Positions 31,235 through 37,672 of a DNA stretch of 37,672 bases are shown here, in pieces (position 1 is the first letter of the stretch; each line of letters opens with the position of its first letter). Location of the stretch: NCBI GenBank assembly GCA_029821635.1, contig JALGSW010000020.1:1-37672 (forward strand), given 5' to 3'. The translations under genes were made by a program, and so were the position numbers. Source of the DNA: Candidatus Zipacnadia bacterium (lineage in GTDB: Bacteria > Armatimonadota > Zipacnadia > Zipacnadales > UBA5352). The notes below the pieces were generated by a model, which searched no databases, was not told the DNA's origin, and worked only from the letters and a program-made list of their open reading frames with translations.

Positions 31235-32443
31235 CTACCTCCGGCGCAGGAACGCCGGGATGTCGATGTCGTCCTCGTCGTAGGTCGGGAGCTCCTCTTC
31301 CTCGAACGCCTCCGCCGCGGGTGGGCGCTGTTCGCGCGACGCCGGCTCCTGCCGCTCCGCACGCGCCGCGGGCCGCTCCGCACGCGCCGGGCGTTCCTCG
31401 GCGGGCGCACGCGGGTCGCGGTCGGTATCGACCCCGCGCTCCGCATACTCCGGCTGGAAGCCCGTCGCGAGCACCGTCACGCGGATCGTGCCCTCGATCT
31501 TCTCGTCGATCACCGCGCCGAGGGTCAGGTCCGCGCCCTCCTCGCCGCGTGCCGCCTCCTGGACGATCTTGGAGGCCTCGTGCACCTCGGTCAGCGTCAT
31601 GTCCGGGCCGCCGGTGATGTTGAGCAGCACCGCGCGCGCGCCCTGGATGCCGGTCTCAAGCAGCGGGCTGGAGATCGCCTGTTGCGCCGCGTCGCCCGCG
31701 CGACCGTCGCCGCTGGACTCGCCGATGCTCATCATCGCGGTCCCGGCGTCCTTCATGACCGCACGCACATCGTTGAAGTCGAGGTTGACCAGACCCGGCA
31801 CCACGATGACTTCGGAGATGCCCTGCACGCCCTGCTGGAGGATCTGATCGGCCAGCGAGAACGCATGCTGGAGCGTCAGGTCCTCCTCGTTGAGCGTGAG
31901 GAGGCGGTCGTTGGGGATCACGATGAGCGTGTCCACCGCGCCCTTGAGGAGCTCGGTCCCCTCCTCGGCCAATTCCGAGCGCTTCTTCCCCTCGACTGAG
32001 AACGGGCGCGTGACGACCGCGACGGTCAGCGCTCCGAGCTCGCGCGAGATCTCGGCGATGACCGGACTGGCGCCGGTGCCCGTCCCCCCGCCCATGCCGG
32101 CGGTAAGGAAGATCATGTCGGCGCCGTCGAGAGACATCAGTATCTCCTGACGGCTCTCCTCGGCGGCCTGACGACCGAGCTCCGGGTCGCCGCCCGTGCC
32201 GAGGCCGCGCGTGAGCTGCTCGCCGATCTGGAGCTTCTTGTCGGCGGCCGAGAGGTCCAGCACCTGCTTGTCGGTGTTGATAGTCAGGTACTCAACGCCC
32301 ATCAGGCCGGCCTCGATCATCCGATCGACCGCGTTTGAGCCGCCGCCGCCCACGCCGACGACTCGGATCTTCGCGTATTCTTCGACGCCCGGCCCCAGCA
32401 TGCTGGACGCCCCCTTCTTAGGGAACTGCTGCTCTGAATCCAT
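31235..32443 (-). CDS. ftsZ: cell division protein FtsZ
   Basis: The 402-residue product is the tubulin-like GTPase of the division ring. It shows [15 protein letters not shown] near residue 28, the GTP-binding [13 protein letters not shown] (G-loop GGGTGTG at 118-124), TLNEEDL, and the T7 loop [11 protein letters not shown] (220-230). A charged, proline-rich linker of about 50 residues precedes the conserved C-terminal peptide [12 protein letters not shown], which binds FtsA/ZipA-like anchors. The ATG at 32443 is preceded by GGGAGG and a very good promoter (32467-32496) with a short leader. The usual dcw neighbours (ftsA, ftsQ, mur genes) are absent; instead grpE lies upstream on the same strand. 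Confidence 0.95.
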   Translation of the reverse strand: MDSEQQFPKKGASSMLGPGVEEYAKIRVVGVGGGGSNAVDRMIEAGLMGVEYLTINTDKQVLDLSAADKKLQIGEQLTRGLGTGGDPELGRQAAEESRQEILMSLDGADMIFLTAGMGGGTGTGASPVIAEISRELGALTVAVVTRPFSVEGKKRSELAEEGTELLKGAVDTLIVIPNDRLLTLNEEDLTLQHAFSLADQILQQGVQGISEVIVVPGLVNLDFNDVRAVMKDAGTAMMSIGESSGDGRAGDAAQQAISSPLLETGIQGARAVLLNITGGPDMTLTEVHEASKIVQEAARGEEGADLTLGAVIDEKIEGTIRVTVLATGFQPEYAERGVDTDRDPRAPAEERPARAERPAARAERQEPASREQRPPAAEAFEEEELPTYDEDDIDIPAFLRRR

Positions 32444-32466
32444 GTACTGCCTCCCAAACTCGGTCG

Positions 32467-32496
32467 ATTATAGCCCCCGGCCGAAACAGGAGTCAA
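32467..32496 (-). promoter_or_regulatory. sigma70-type promoter of ftsZ
   Basis: On the minus strand TTGACT (32496-32491) and a perfect TATAAT (32472-32467) are separated by 18 bp. They lie 23 bp before the ftsZ ATG, implying a leader of about 17-20 bases that carries the GGGAGG site. Confidence 0.8.
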
Positions 32497-32588
32497 GTTG
32501 CGGCAGCGACGGCGGCAACAGAAGCAACGACAGCGACGGCACCCGCAGCGGCTGCCATCAGTCCTCCACGGGACGTGCTTCCAGCCTG

Positions 32589-33158
32589 TTAGCCGCTCCG
32601 CTCCGCCGCCACGACCACCCTTGCCGGCCGGATGCACCGATCGTGCAGGCAATAGCCGGGTGTGTCCACCGCCACCACCGTGCCCTCCGGCACATCCGCG
32701 CTCTCCACTCGCGCCACCGCTTCGTGCATCGCCGGGTCGAACGGCTCGCCCTGCGAGCCGATCACAGTCACGCCAAGGCCCGCAAGCACGCGGAAGAACT
32801 CCGCCACCGTCATCTCCACGCCCTTCGCGAACTCCTCCGTCCCCGCCTGCTCCTGATGCTTGAGCACTCGGCTGAGGTTGTCCATCACCGGCAGGATCGC
32901 CGACAGCACGCTCTGCCCCGCGTAGCGCTGCTTCTCCTGATGCTCGCGGGACGTCCGCCGGCGGTAGTTCTGCAGCTCCGCGACCGCGCGCAGGTGCCGG
33001 TCATGCTCCCGCGCAAGCTCCTCTTGCAGCCGCTCGACCTCCGCGCGCAACTTCTCTACCGTCTCGTCGCCGCCGGTCTCGTCGTCGACGGGCGGGTCGC
33101 TCGCCTGCGGATCGTCGCTCTCCGTCAGAATCTCGATCTTCCTCGGTCCGTCCTGCAT
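32589..33158 (-). CDS. grpE: nucleotide exchange factor GrpE
   Basis: The ATG at 33158 has AGGAGG twelve bases upstream; the longer open frame to 33236 begins with a basic stretch not typical of GrpE. The 189-residue product has a long coiled coil (KLRAEVERLQEELAREHDRHLR, in two halves), RAVAELQNYRRRTSREH, and the beta-domain strings ILPVMDNLSRVL, VGEM-like KGVEMTVAEFFRVL and GEPFDPAMHEAV. GrpE releases ADP from DnaK in the cytoplasm. It follows hrcA by 84 bp and precedes ftsZ by 145 bp. dnaK and dnaJ do not follow, which is unusual for an hrcA-grpE locus. Confidence 0.93.
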   Translation of the reverse strand: MQDGPRKIEILTESDDPQASDPPVDDETGGDETVEKLRAEVERLQEELAREHDRHLRAVAELQNYRRRTSREHQEKQRYAGQSVLSAILPVMDNLSRVLKHQEQAGTEEFAKGVEMTVAEFFRVLAGLGVTVIGSQGEPFDPAMHEAVARVESADVPEGTVVAVDTPGYCLHDRCIRPARVVVAAERSG

Positions 33159-33242
33159 GGTCTGCCACGTCCTCCTGTCATAGCGCCTCGCGCGGGTCTC
33201 TAGGCGCGGGCGCGGGTGTCTTCGGTTGGATCGCACTGCTGA

Positions 33243-34274
33243 TCACTTGTTCATACTGCGGGCAAGGGCCTGCCCGAGATTGCGCGCGATCGTCGTGACC
33301 ATCTCCAGCGCCAGCGGGTAATCCATGCGCAGCGGGCCCAGGACCCCGACCGTACCACTGCGCCGCTCATCCACGGAATAGGACGCGGCCACCACCGAGC
33401 AGTCGCGCAGGCTCTCGACGCCATGCTCATCGCCGATGCCCGCGGATGCGGCCCCCGAGTCCTCCGCACGCTCTCCCGTGGCGGCTGTCAGCGCGCGGCG
33501 CAGCAGCGGCGACTGGCTCAGGCCACCCATCACGCGTCGCAGACGGTCGAACTCCCCGAACTCGGGCTGATCGAGGATGTACGCGGCGCCCTCGACGTAG
33601 ACACGGCCGCTGCCCGCCTCCTCGAGCGCCTCGCGGACGCCGGTGAGCAGCTCGCGCCCGGCGTCGTCGTCGGCTTCCAGCGCGATCGAGCGGCCGAGCG
33701 ACTGGCCCAGCAGCTCGTCCCGCAGCCCGGCCTCCATCTCGCTCACGCGATCGGCGCGGATCGGCGCCTCGGTCTCGATCAGCGTCTCCTCGTTGTTGCC
33801 GAGGTCGTCGAGCCACGAGAGCAACACGTTGTTGGCGCTGATGGGCGTGAGCGACAGGTCGATCAGCCGCGGCCCGCGGCCACGGGGGGAGATCACGATC
33901 GCCGGGTAGCGCGTGATGCGCGAGAGGATCGCCGAGCTCAGGCGCAGCGCGGCCTCAGGGCGCCCCGCCACGCGTCGCAGCTCGCCCTGCACCCAGGTGA
34001 CGTCGCGGTTCAGCCGCCCGCCCGCGGTGTGCAGCGCATCGACGTAGAGCCGGTACGCAGGTGGCAACGGCAGACGGCCCGCGGAGGTGTGCGGCTGCTC
34101 GAGGTAGCCCCAGTGCTCCAGCCGCACCATCTCATTGCGGATGGTGGCTGAGCTGCAGTCGAGGCCGCACGTCGAGCAGAGCGTCTCCGAGCCCACGGGA
34201 TGGGCGCTGCGTATATGTTCGCTCACCACGGCGGTTGTGATTGTCTGCTGGCGGTCGGTCAGGTCCCCCACCAC
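33243..34274 (-). CDS. hrcA: heat-inducible transcription repressor HrcA
   Basis: The start is a GTG at 34274, five bases after GGGGAGG; a second GTG at 34271 is also possible. This gives 343 residues, the usual HrcA length. The N-terminal winged helix (LTDRQQTITTAVVSEHI, SSATIRNEMVRLEHWGYL, QPHTSAGRLP) is typical and binds CIRCE operators. The C-terminal part contains GRVYVEGAAYILDQPEF, and SVDERRSGTVGVLGPLRMDYPLALEMV ends it. It represses chaperone genes until heat shock. A promoter and a degenerate CIRCE-like element lie directly upstream, fitting self-repression. The Cys-rich TLCSTCGLDCSS near residue 33 is uncommon in HrcA and could make it redox or metal responsive. Confidence 0.93.
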   Translation of the reverse strand: MVGDLTDRQQTITTAVVSEHIRSAHPVGSETLCSTCGLDCSSATIRNEMVRLEHWGYLEQPHTSAGRLPLPPAYRLYVDALHTAGGRLNRDVTWVQGELRRVAGRPEAALRLSSAILSRITRYPAIVISPRGRGPRLIDLSLTPISANNVLLSWLDDLGNNEETLIETEAPIRADRVSEMEAGLRDELLGQSLGRSIALEADDDAGRELLTGVREALEEAGSGRVYVEGAAYILDQPEFGEFDRLRRVMGGLSQSPLLRRALTAATGERAEDSGAASAGIGDEHGVESLRDCSVVAASYSVDERRSGTVGVLGPLRMDYPLALEMVTTIARNLGQALARSMNK

Positions 34275-34318
34275 GGTCACCTCCCCGTAAAATCGGGCGC
34301 AGGAGGGCGTCGGCGGCA

Positions 34319-34347
34319 TCAGCATTCCCCATGAGTCAGAGTACCAG
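34319..34347 (-). promoter_or_regulatory. degenerate CIRCE-like operator before hrcA
   Basis: On the minus strand CTGGTACTC (34347-34339), 11 bases, then GAATGCTGA (34327-34319). The halves match the CIRCE consensus TTAGCACTC-N9-GAGTGCTAA in six and seven of nine positions, but the spacer is 11 instead of 9. It overlaps the -10 box of the hrcA promoter, the right place for a repressor. Confidence 0.35.
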
Positions 34348-34366
34348 CAGGCCCGTTTACTGTCAA
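34338..34366 (-). promoter_or_regulatory. promoter of hrcA
   Basis: TTGACA (34366-34361), a 17-bp spacer and TACTCT (34343-34338) lie about 64 bp before the hrcA start. The -35 box is perfect and the -10 is weak. Confidence 0.55.
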
Positions 34367-34576
34367 GTTTGGTGGCGGGCCACCGTCGCCGTTGTCCAGG
34401 CCGTATGGAGGGGAGGGGCTTCAGCCGCTCCCACGTCGCTCGATTGCTGCTCGGCCAGAACGGAACGACCATGACGCGGCGCCCCCACGCACACCCCCGA
34501 AGCAGGATTCGCCGCTCGCGTGGGCCAAATGACGCGCTGCACGATGATTTCGCTGGCGCGAGGCAGGCGAACGACC

Positions 34577-36724
34577 ATGACGGGCCGCCGCCGGACCGCT
34601 CTGACAACCGGGATGCTCGTCGCACTCGCCGCCACCGCACTGCAGGCGCAGCCGACCGGGCTGCTGTGCGAGTGGCGCGCGGACAACCCGGCCGTGCGCG
34701 ACAGCCACCCGGAACTCCTCTGGGAGGCGGACGCGCAGGTCGCCTGCCAGGTTCAGGTCGCCGCGTCCGAGGCCGCGCTCGATGGCGCCTGCCACTGGGA
34801 TTCCGCGCGAATCGATACACGCCTGCCCGTGGTGGAGTACGCCGGACCCGAGCTGGCGGGTGGCGCGAGCTACGTCTGGCGCGTGCGCACCTGGGACGCC
34901 GCCGAAGGGGAGCCGGGGCCATGGAGCGCGGTCGCGCGCTGCACGATGCGCCTGGAGCCGCTACCGGCGCTGCGCCCGCATATCCGCTACTTCGTGAACT
35001 TCGGCTCCCCCGACGCGCAGATGATGGCTGAGCGCTACGACGCGAGCTTCCGCCCGGAGGCGAACGAGATCCGGCCCGAGTACGTCGCTCTGCGCTACTG
35101 CCTGATGGCGACGATGGTCATCCCGTCGGCGAAGCACGACGACCTGCTCGCGTGGTGCGTGGAGGAGGGCCTCGCGACCGACGCGGTGCCTGAGGGCATG
35201 TTCTGCCACTTCGCGCAGGACACGCCGATCACGCTGCACGTGGGCGCGGAGAAGGCGGAGAACCCGCGCGAGACGCGCACGATCCCCGGCTGGGACCCGG
35301 CGAACGACCGTAACGCCGATGGGATCGTCGATGACGCCGAGGCCGCCGCCCTCGCCAACCCGCAGGCGACCGCGCGCCGGATGAGCCAGGCGCGCATCCC
35401 GGTCTACTACTGGGGCCCGCCGCGCGATGACTACGTGCTGAACATCGGCCACGCGGACTACCAGCGCTACCTCGCGCAGCGGTACATGCCGGACAACCTC
35501 GCGGGTGGCTATGACGGCTTCTTCGTGGACACGACGACTGCGTCGGTGCCGGGCGCGCGCGGCGCGGGGGTCGTGGAGTTCCCGTCGAGCGACCCTGAGC
35601 GCTGGATGCGCGAGATGCAGATGGCGATGGCGCGCGTGAAGATCGCGCTGCCCGACAGCGTCATGACCGCGAACGGCTGGAACGCGACGCCCTTCATGCT
35701 CGACGGCACCGAGGCCGAGAACTGGCTGAACGTGACCGTGGGCCTGTCCGGCGTCGAGGCGAAGCTGAGGAGCGCGATGCAGATCGACGCGCGGGGGAAG
35801 ATCCAGCTTCTGCAGTACAACCCGATCTACGACGCCGAGCGCTCGACCTTCGGCGCGAAGGTGCCGATCAGCCTCGAACGGGACGCGATCTACGGGCTGG
35901 CGGCCTACTACCTGTGCGCGGGCGAGCGGACTTACTACGGCTACGGTCGGCACCCCTACGGGCAGGCGACGAGCTGGTACAACGCGGCGGCGGACTACGA
36001 CATCGGCGAGCCCATGGGCGAGTTCGAGCGCGTGGTCATCGAGCAGAGCACCGGGGTGAGCGGGGAGAACCTGCTTGCCAACGGGGACTTCGAGGCCGAT
36101 GAGGACGTCGATGGTCTGCCGGATGAGTGGGAGATTGTGCCTCCGGTGGTCTTCGACGAGCAGATCAAGCACTCCGGTGAGCGGTCGGTGCGCATCGACA
36201 GCGACAGCGTGGCGATCAACAACTTCTCCAGGGGTTGGGTGGAACTGCAGCCGAACACGATCTACACGCTCAGCGGCTGGATGAAGACCGAGGCGCTCGA
36301 GGGCGGTCAGGGCGCGCAGCTCTACGCGTATGAGTTCGACGGCGCGCAGGGCGCAGGCATCAGCATCGTCATGCACGGCACGAACGACTGGACGCCCGTG
36401 AGCCAGGTCTTCCGCACGGGCGAAGACGGCCGCGGGCGCATCAACTTCCGCGTCTACGGCAGCACTGGCAGCGCGTGGTTCGACGACCTGAAGCTGGTCG
36501 AGGGCGCGGTGGCCCCGCAGATACTGCTGACGCGCTGGTTCTTCAACGCGCTGGTGCTCGTGCGGCCGGGGGAGCCCGCGCTCGGCTGGGGCGATGAGAC
36601 CGCAATCGACTACCCGCTGGAGGGCGCCTACCGCCCGCTGCAGGCCGACGGCACGCTGGGCGAGCCAACTGATGCCGCGCGCCTGCGCCTCGGCGAAGCG
36701 GCGATCCTGATTCCGGCTGAGTGA
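34577..36724 (+). CDS. secreted putative glycoside hydrolase with GH78-N-like domain, TIM barrel and C-terminal CBM
   Basis: The ATG at 34577 gives a signal peptide (RRRTALTTGMLVALAATALQAQ) and 715 residues; its ribosome site is weak. Residues about 25-120 resemble the first beta-sandwich of GH78 alpha-L-rhamnosidases (GLLCEWRADNPAVRDSHPELLW, in parts, and YVWRVRTWD). Residues about 130-480 look like a (beta/alpha)8 barrel of the putative GHL15-like type, with GGYDGFFVDTTTASV and MTANGWNATPFMLDGTEAENW, where Asp and Glu could be catalytic. Residues about 515-660 form a CBM4/9-like module (NLLANGDFEADEDVDGLPDEW, YTLSGWMKTEAL). A carbohydrate-active role outside the cell is well supported; the substrate is not. 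The radical SAM gene follows after 10 bp. Confidence 0.75.
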   Translation: MTGRRRTALTTGMLVALAATALQAQPTGLLCEWRADNPAVRDSHPELLWEADAQVACQVQVAASEAALDGACHWDSARIDTRLPVVEYAGPELAGGASYVWRVRTWDAAEGEPGPWSAVARCTMRLEPLPALRPHIRYFVNFGSPDAQMMAERYDASFRPEANEIRPEYVALRYCLMATMVIPSAKHDDLLAWCVEEGLATDAVPEGMFCHFAQDTPITLHVGAEKAENPRETRTIPGWDPANDRNADGIVDDAEAAALANPQATARRMSQARIPVYYWGPPRDDYVLNIGHADYQRYLAQRYMPDNLAGGYDGFFVDTTTASVPGARGAGVVEFPSSDPERWMREMQMAMARVKIALPDSVMTANGWNATPFMLDGTEAENWLNVTVGLSGVEAKLRSAMQIDARGKIQLLQYNPIYDAERSTFGAKVPISLERDAIYGLAAYYLCAGERTYYGYGRHPYGQATSWYNAAADYDIGEPMGEFERVVIEQSTGVSGENLLANGDFEADEDVDGLPDEWEIVPPVVFDEQIKHSGERSVRIDSDSVAINNFSRGWVELQPNTIYTLSGWMKTEALEGGQGAQLYAYEFDGAQGAGISIVMHGTNDWTPVSQVFRTGEDGRGRINFRVYGSTGSAWFDDLKLVEGAVAPQILLTRWFFNALVLVRPGEPALGWGDETAIDYPLEGAYRPLQADGTLGEPTDAARLRLGEAAILIPAE

Positions 36725-36734
36725 AGGAGCCGCG

Positions 36735-37672
36735 ATGTACGATCTGAAGCCTGAAGCGATCTACGTTACCTCCGCCGCGCTCGATGATGCCCGGTCTGCC
36801 GCGCGCATCGAGCGGATGCTGGGCGGCATCGGCCGGAACATCGCCGACGCCGCCGTCGTGAGCGCGGATGACACCCCGCTGATCGTGCGCGAGCGAGGCT
36901 GGGCGGGGGCGCGCGTGCGGCAGGGCGAGCACGCGGAGCACACCGAGCCGGACTTGATCTTCACGCGCTGGCAGCCGGAGGGTGCGCCCGCCCCGGGGCC
37001 TGTGCTGGAGCGCTGCCCGGAGGGGACGTCGCGGTCGCTGATCCCCCGGATCCTGGGCCACGGCGGCCCTCAGGGGCACAACGAGCGCATGGACTCCGCG
37101 CGCATCTGCCGGTCGCGCTGGCAGTTCGACACCATCTTCGGCTGCCCACACGGCTGCGCCTACTGCAGCGGCGGGAAGGTCGCGGTCATCTTCGCCAACG
37201 TGGAGGAGTACATCGAGCGCGCGGTCGCCCCGACGGTCGAGGCGAACCCGTGGCAGAAGGTCTTCATGTTCAACTCCACGCTGACGGACATCCTCGCGTT
37301 CGAGCCGCAGTACGAGCTGGTTGCGCTGCTCGCGGAGTACTTCGCGGGCACGCCCGACCAGTGGCATCTGGTGCATACAAAGAGCGCAAACGTGCAGTTC
37401 CTTGTCGATGAGCCGCTGGAGCGCACGATCTGCCTGTGGAGCATGACGAGCGCGACCGTGAGCCGGGAGATCGAGCCGGGCTCGGCGACCACCGAGGAGC
37501 GCATCGAGGCCGCCCGCGCCTGCCGGGAGGCGGGCCATCCCGGGCGCGTGAAGTTCAAGCCGATCGTGCCCGTGCGCGAGTGGGAGGATGGGGCGCGGGA
37601 GATGGTCCGCGGCGTCATGACGCAGGCGCAACCGGAGACGATCGGCCTGTGCTTCGTGGCGTGGATGTCCGG
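36735..37672 (+). CDS. spore photoproduct lyase-like radical SAM protein (3' end outside the window)
   Basis: The ATG at 36735 has AAGGAG (36724-36729) upstream; the frame stays open to the end of the window, with 312 residues visible. The cluster motif FGCPHGCAYC (C137, C141, C144, CX3CX2C) binds the 4Fe-4S cluster used with S-adenosylmethionine. LWSMTSATVSREIEPGSATTEERIEAAR and KFKPIVPV (given in parts) resemble spore photoproduct lyase SplB-type proteins. True SPL repairs thymine dimers in spore DNA; many non-sporulating bacteria encode homologues of unknown role. It probably shares a transcript with the secreted glycoside hydrolase just upstream, an odd pairing. The missing C-terminus prevents a firm call. 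Confidence 0.8.
   Translation, partial: MYDLKPEAIYVTSAALDDARSAARIERMLGGIGRNIADAAVVSADDTPLIVRERGWAGARVRQGEHAEHTEPDLIFTRWQPEGAPAPGPVLERCPEGTSRSLIPRILGHGGPQGHNERMDSARICRSRWQFDTIFGCPHGCAYCSGGKVAVIFANVEEYIERAVAPTVEANPWQKVFMFNSTLTDILAFEPQYELVALLAEYFAGTPDQWHLVHTKSANVQFLVDEPLERTICLWSMTSATVSREIEPGSATTEERIEAARACREAGHPGRVKFKPIVPVREWEDGAREMVRGVMTQAQPETIGLCFVAWMS

Noticed and set aside
34961..36376. 471-codon antisense frame opposite the secreted barrel protein
   Set aside because: No recognisable domain and His/Arg/Val-rich; shadow frame.
36543..37631. 362-codon antisense frame opposite the SPL-like gene
   Set aside because: The + strand encodes a clear CX3CX2C radical SAM protein.
1..37672. CRISPR arrays, tRNA or rRNA genes, transposases, integrases
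   Set aside because: No regularly spaced direct repeats, cloverleaf-like segments or mobile-element protein motifs were seen by eye; small tRNA genes could still be missed without a scanning program.

Overview
The window is about 37.7 kb of high-GC bacterial chromosome, densely coded on both strands. I saw no phage genes, transposases, rRNA, tRNA or CRISPR array. Two type IV prepilin-like proteins carry the N-terminal [13 protein letters not shown] signature and a C-terminal H-X9-DG motif. Together with many secreted carbohydrate-active enzymes and two bacterial GH57 enzymes, this suggests Armatimonadota or a nearby PVC-like or Terrabacteria-like environmental lineage. That assignment is inference from protein flavour; there is no marker phylogeny.

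Left part (1-9.1 kb, + strand): a HEAT-repeat protein (cut by the window edge), a GH106-like glycoside hydrolase split by a frameshift in a run of six G, a GH38-type alpha-mannosidase, and two tandem secreted paralogues with a His/Asp/Glu-rich insertion. The 624-bp gap between the paralogues holds a decayed copy of a carbohydrate-binding-domain end and a perfect 16-bp hairpin.

Middle left (9.1-15.2 kb, - strand): a 1598-residue secreted protein resembling PcRGLX/YetA-type (PL26) exo-rhamnogalacturonan lyases. It is bracketed by two paralogous RelE/ParE-type toxin-antitoxin modules that face the same way and share near-identical promoters. The left toxin gene appears to carry a one-base insertion.

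Middle (15.2-25.3 kb): a glycogen/alpha-glucan cluster on the - strand, in the order GH57 branching enzyme, galT, histidine kinase, response regulator, glgC, glgA. A second GH57 enzyme (amylase type) diverges on the + strand. Placing the two-component system inside this run suggests that carbohydrate storage and signalling are linked.

Right part (25.3-37.7 kb): two prepilin-like H-X9-DG proteins, ribose-phosphate pyrophosphokinase (prs), two GT4 glycosyltransferases, a small DUF4157-like HExxH protein, ftsZ (strong promoter visible), grpE and hrcA (promoter with a CIRCE-like element). The window ends with a secreted GH78-N-like/TIM-barrel/CBM protein followed by the 5' part of a spore-photoproduct-lyase-like radical SAM gene.

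Taken together, the window suggests an organism that attacks plant-type polysaccharides (rhamnose- and mannose-containing) outside the cell and stores carbon as glycogen. Housekeeping division and heat-shock genes lie next to this cargo. The most interesting signals are the duplicated TA modules around the large lyase, the two frameshifts, the paralogous metal-binding-like secreted proteins, and the two-component system inside the glycogen run.
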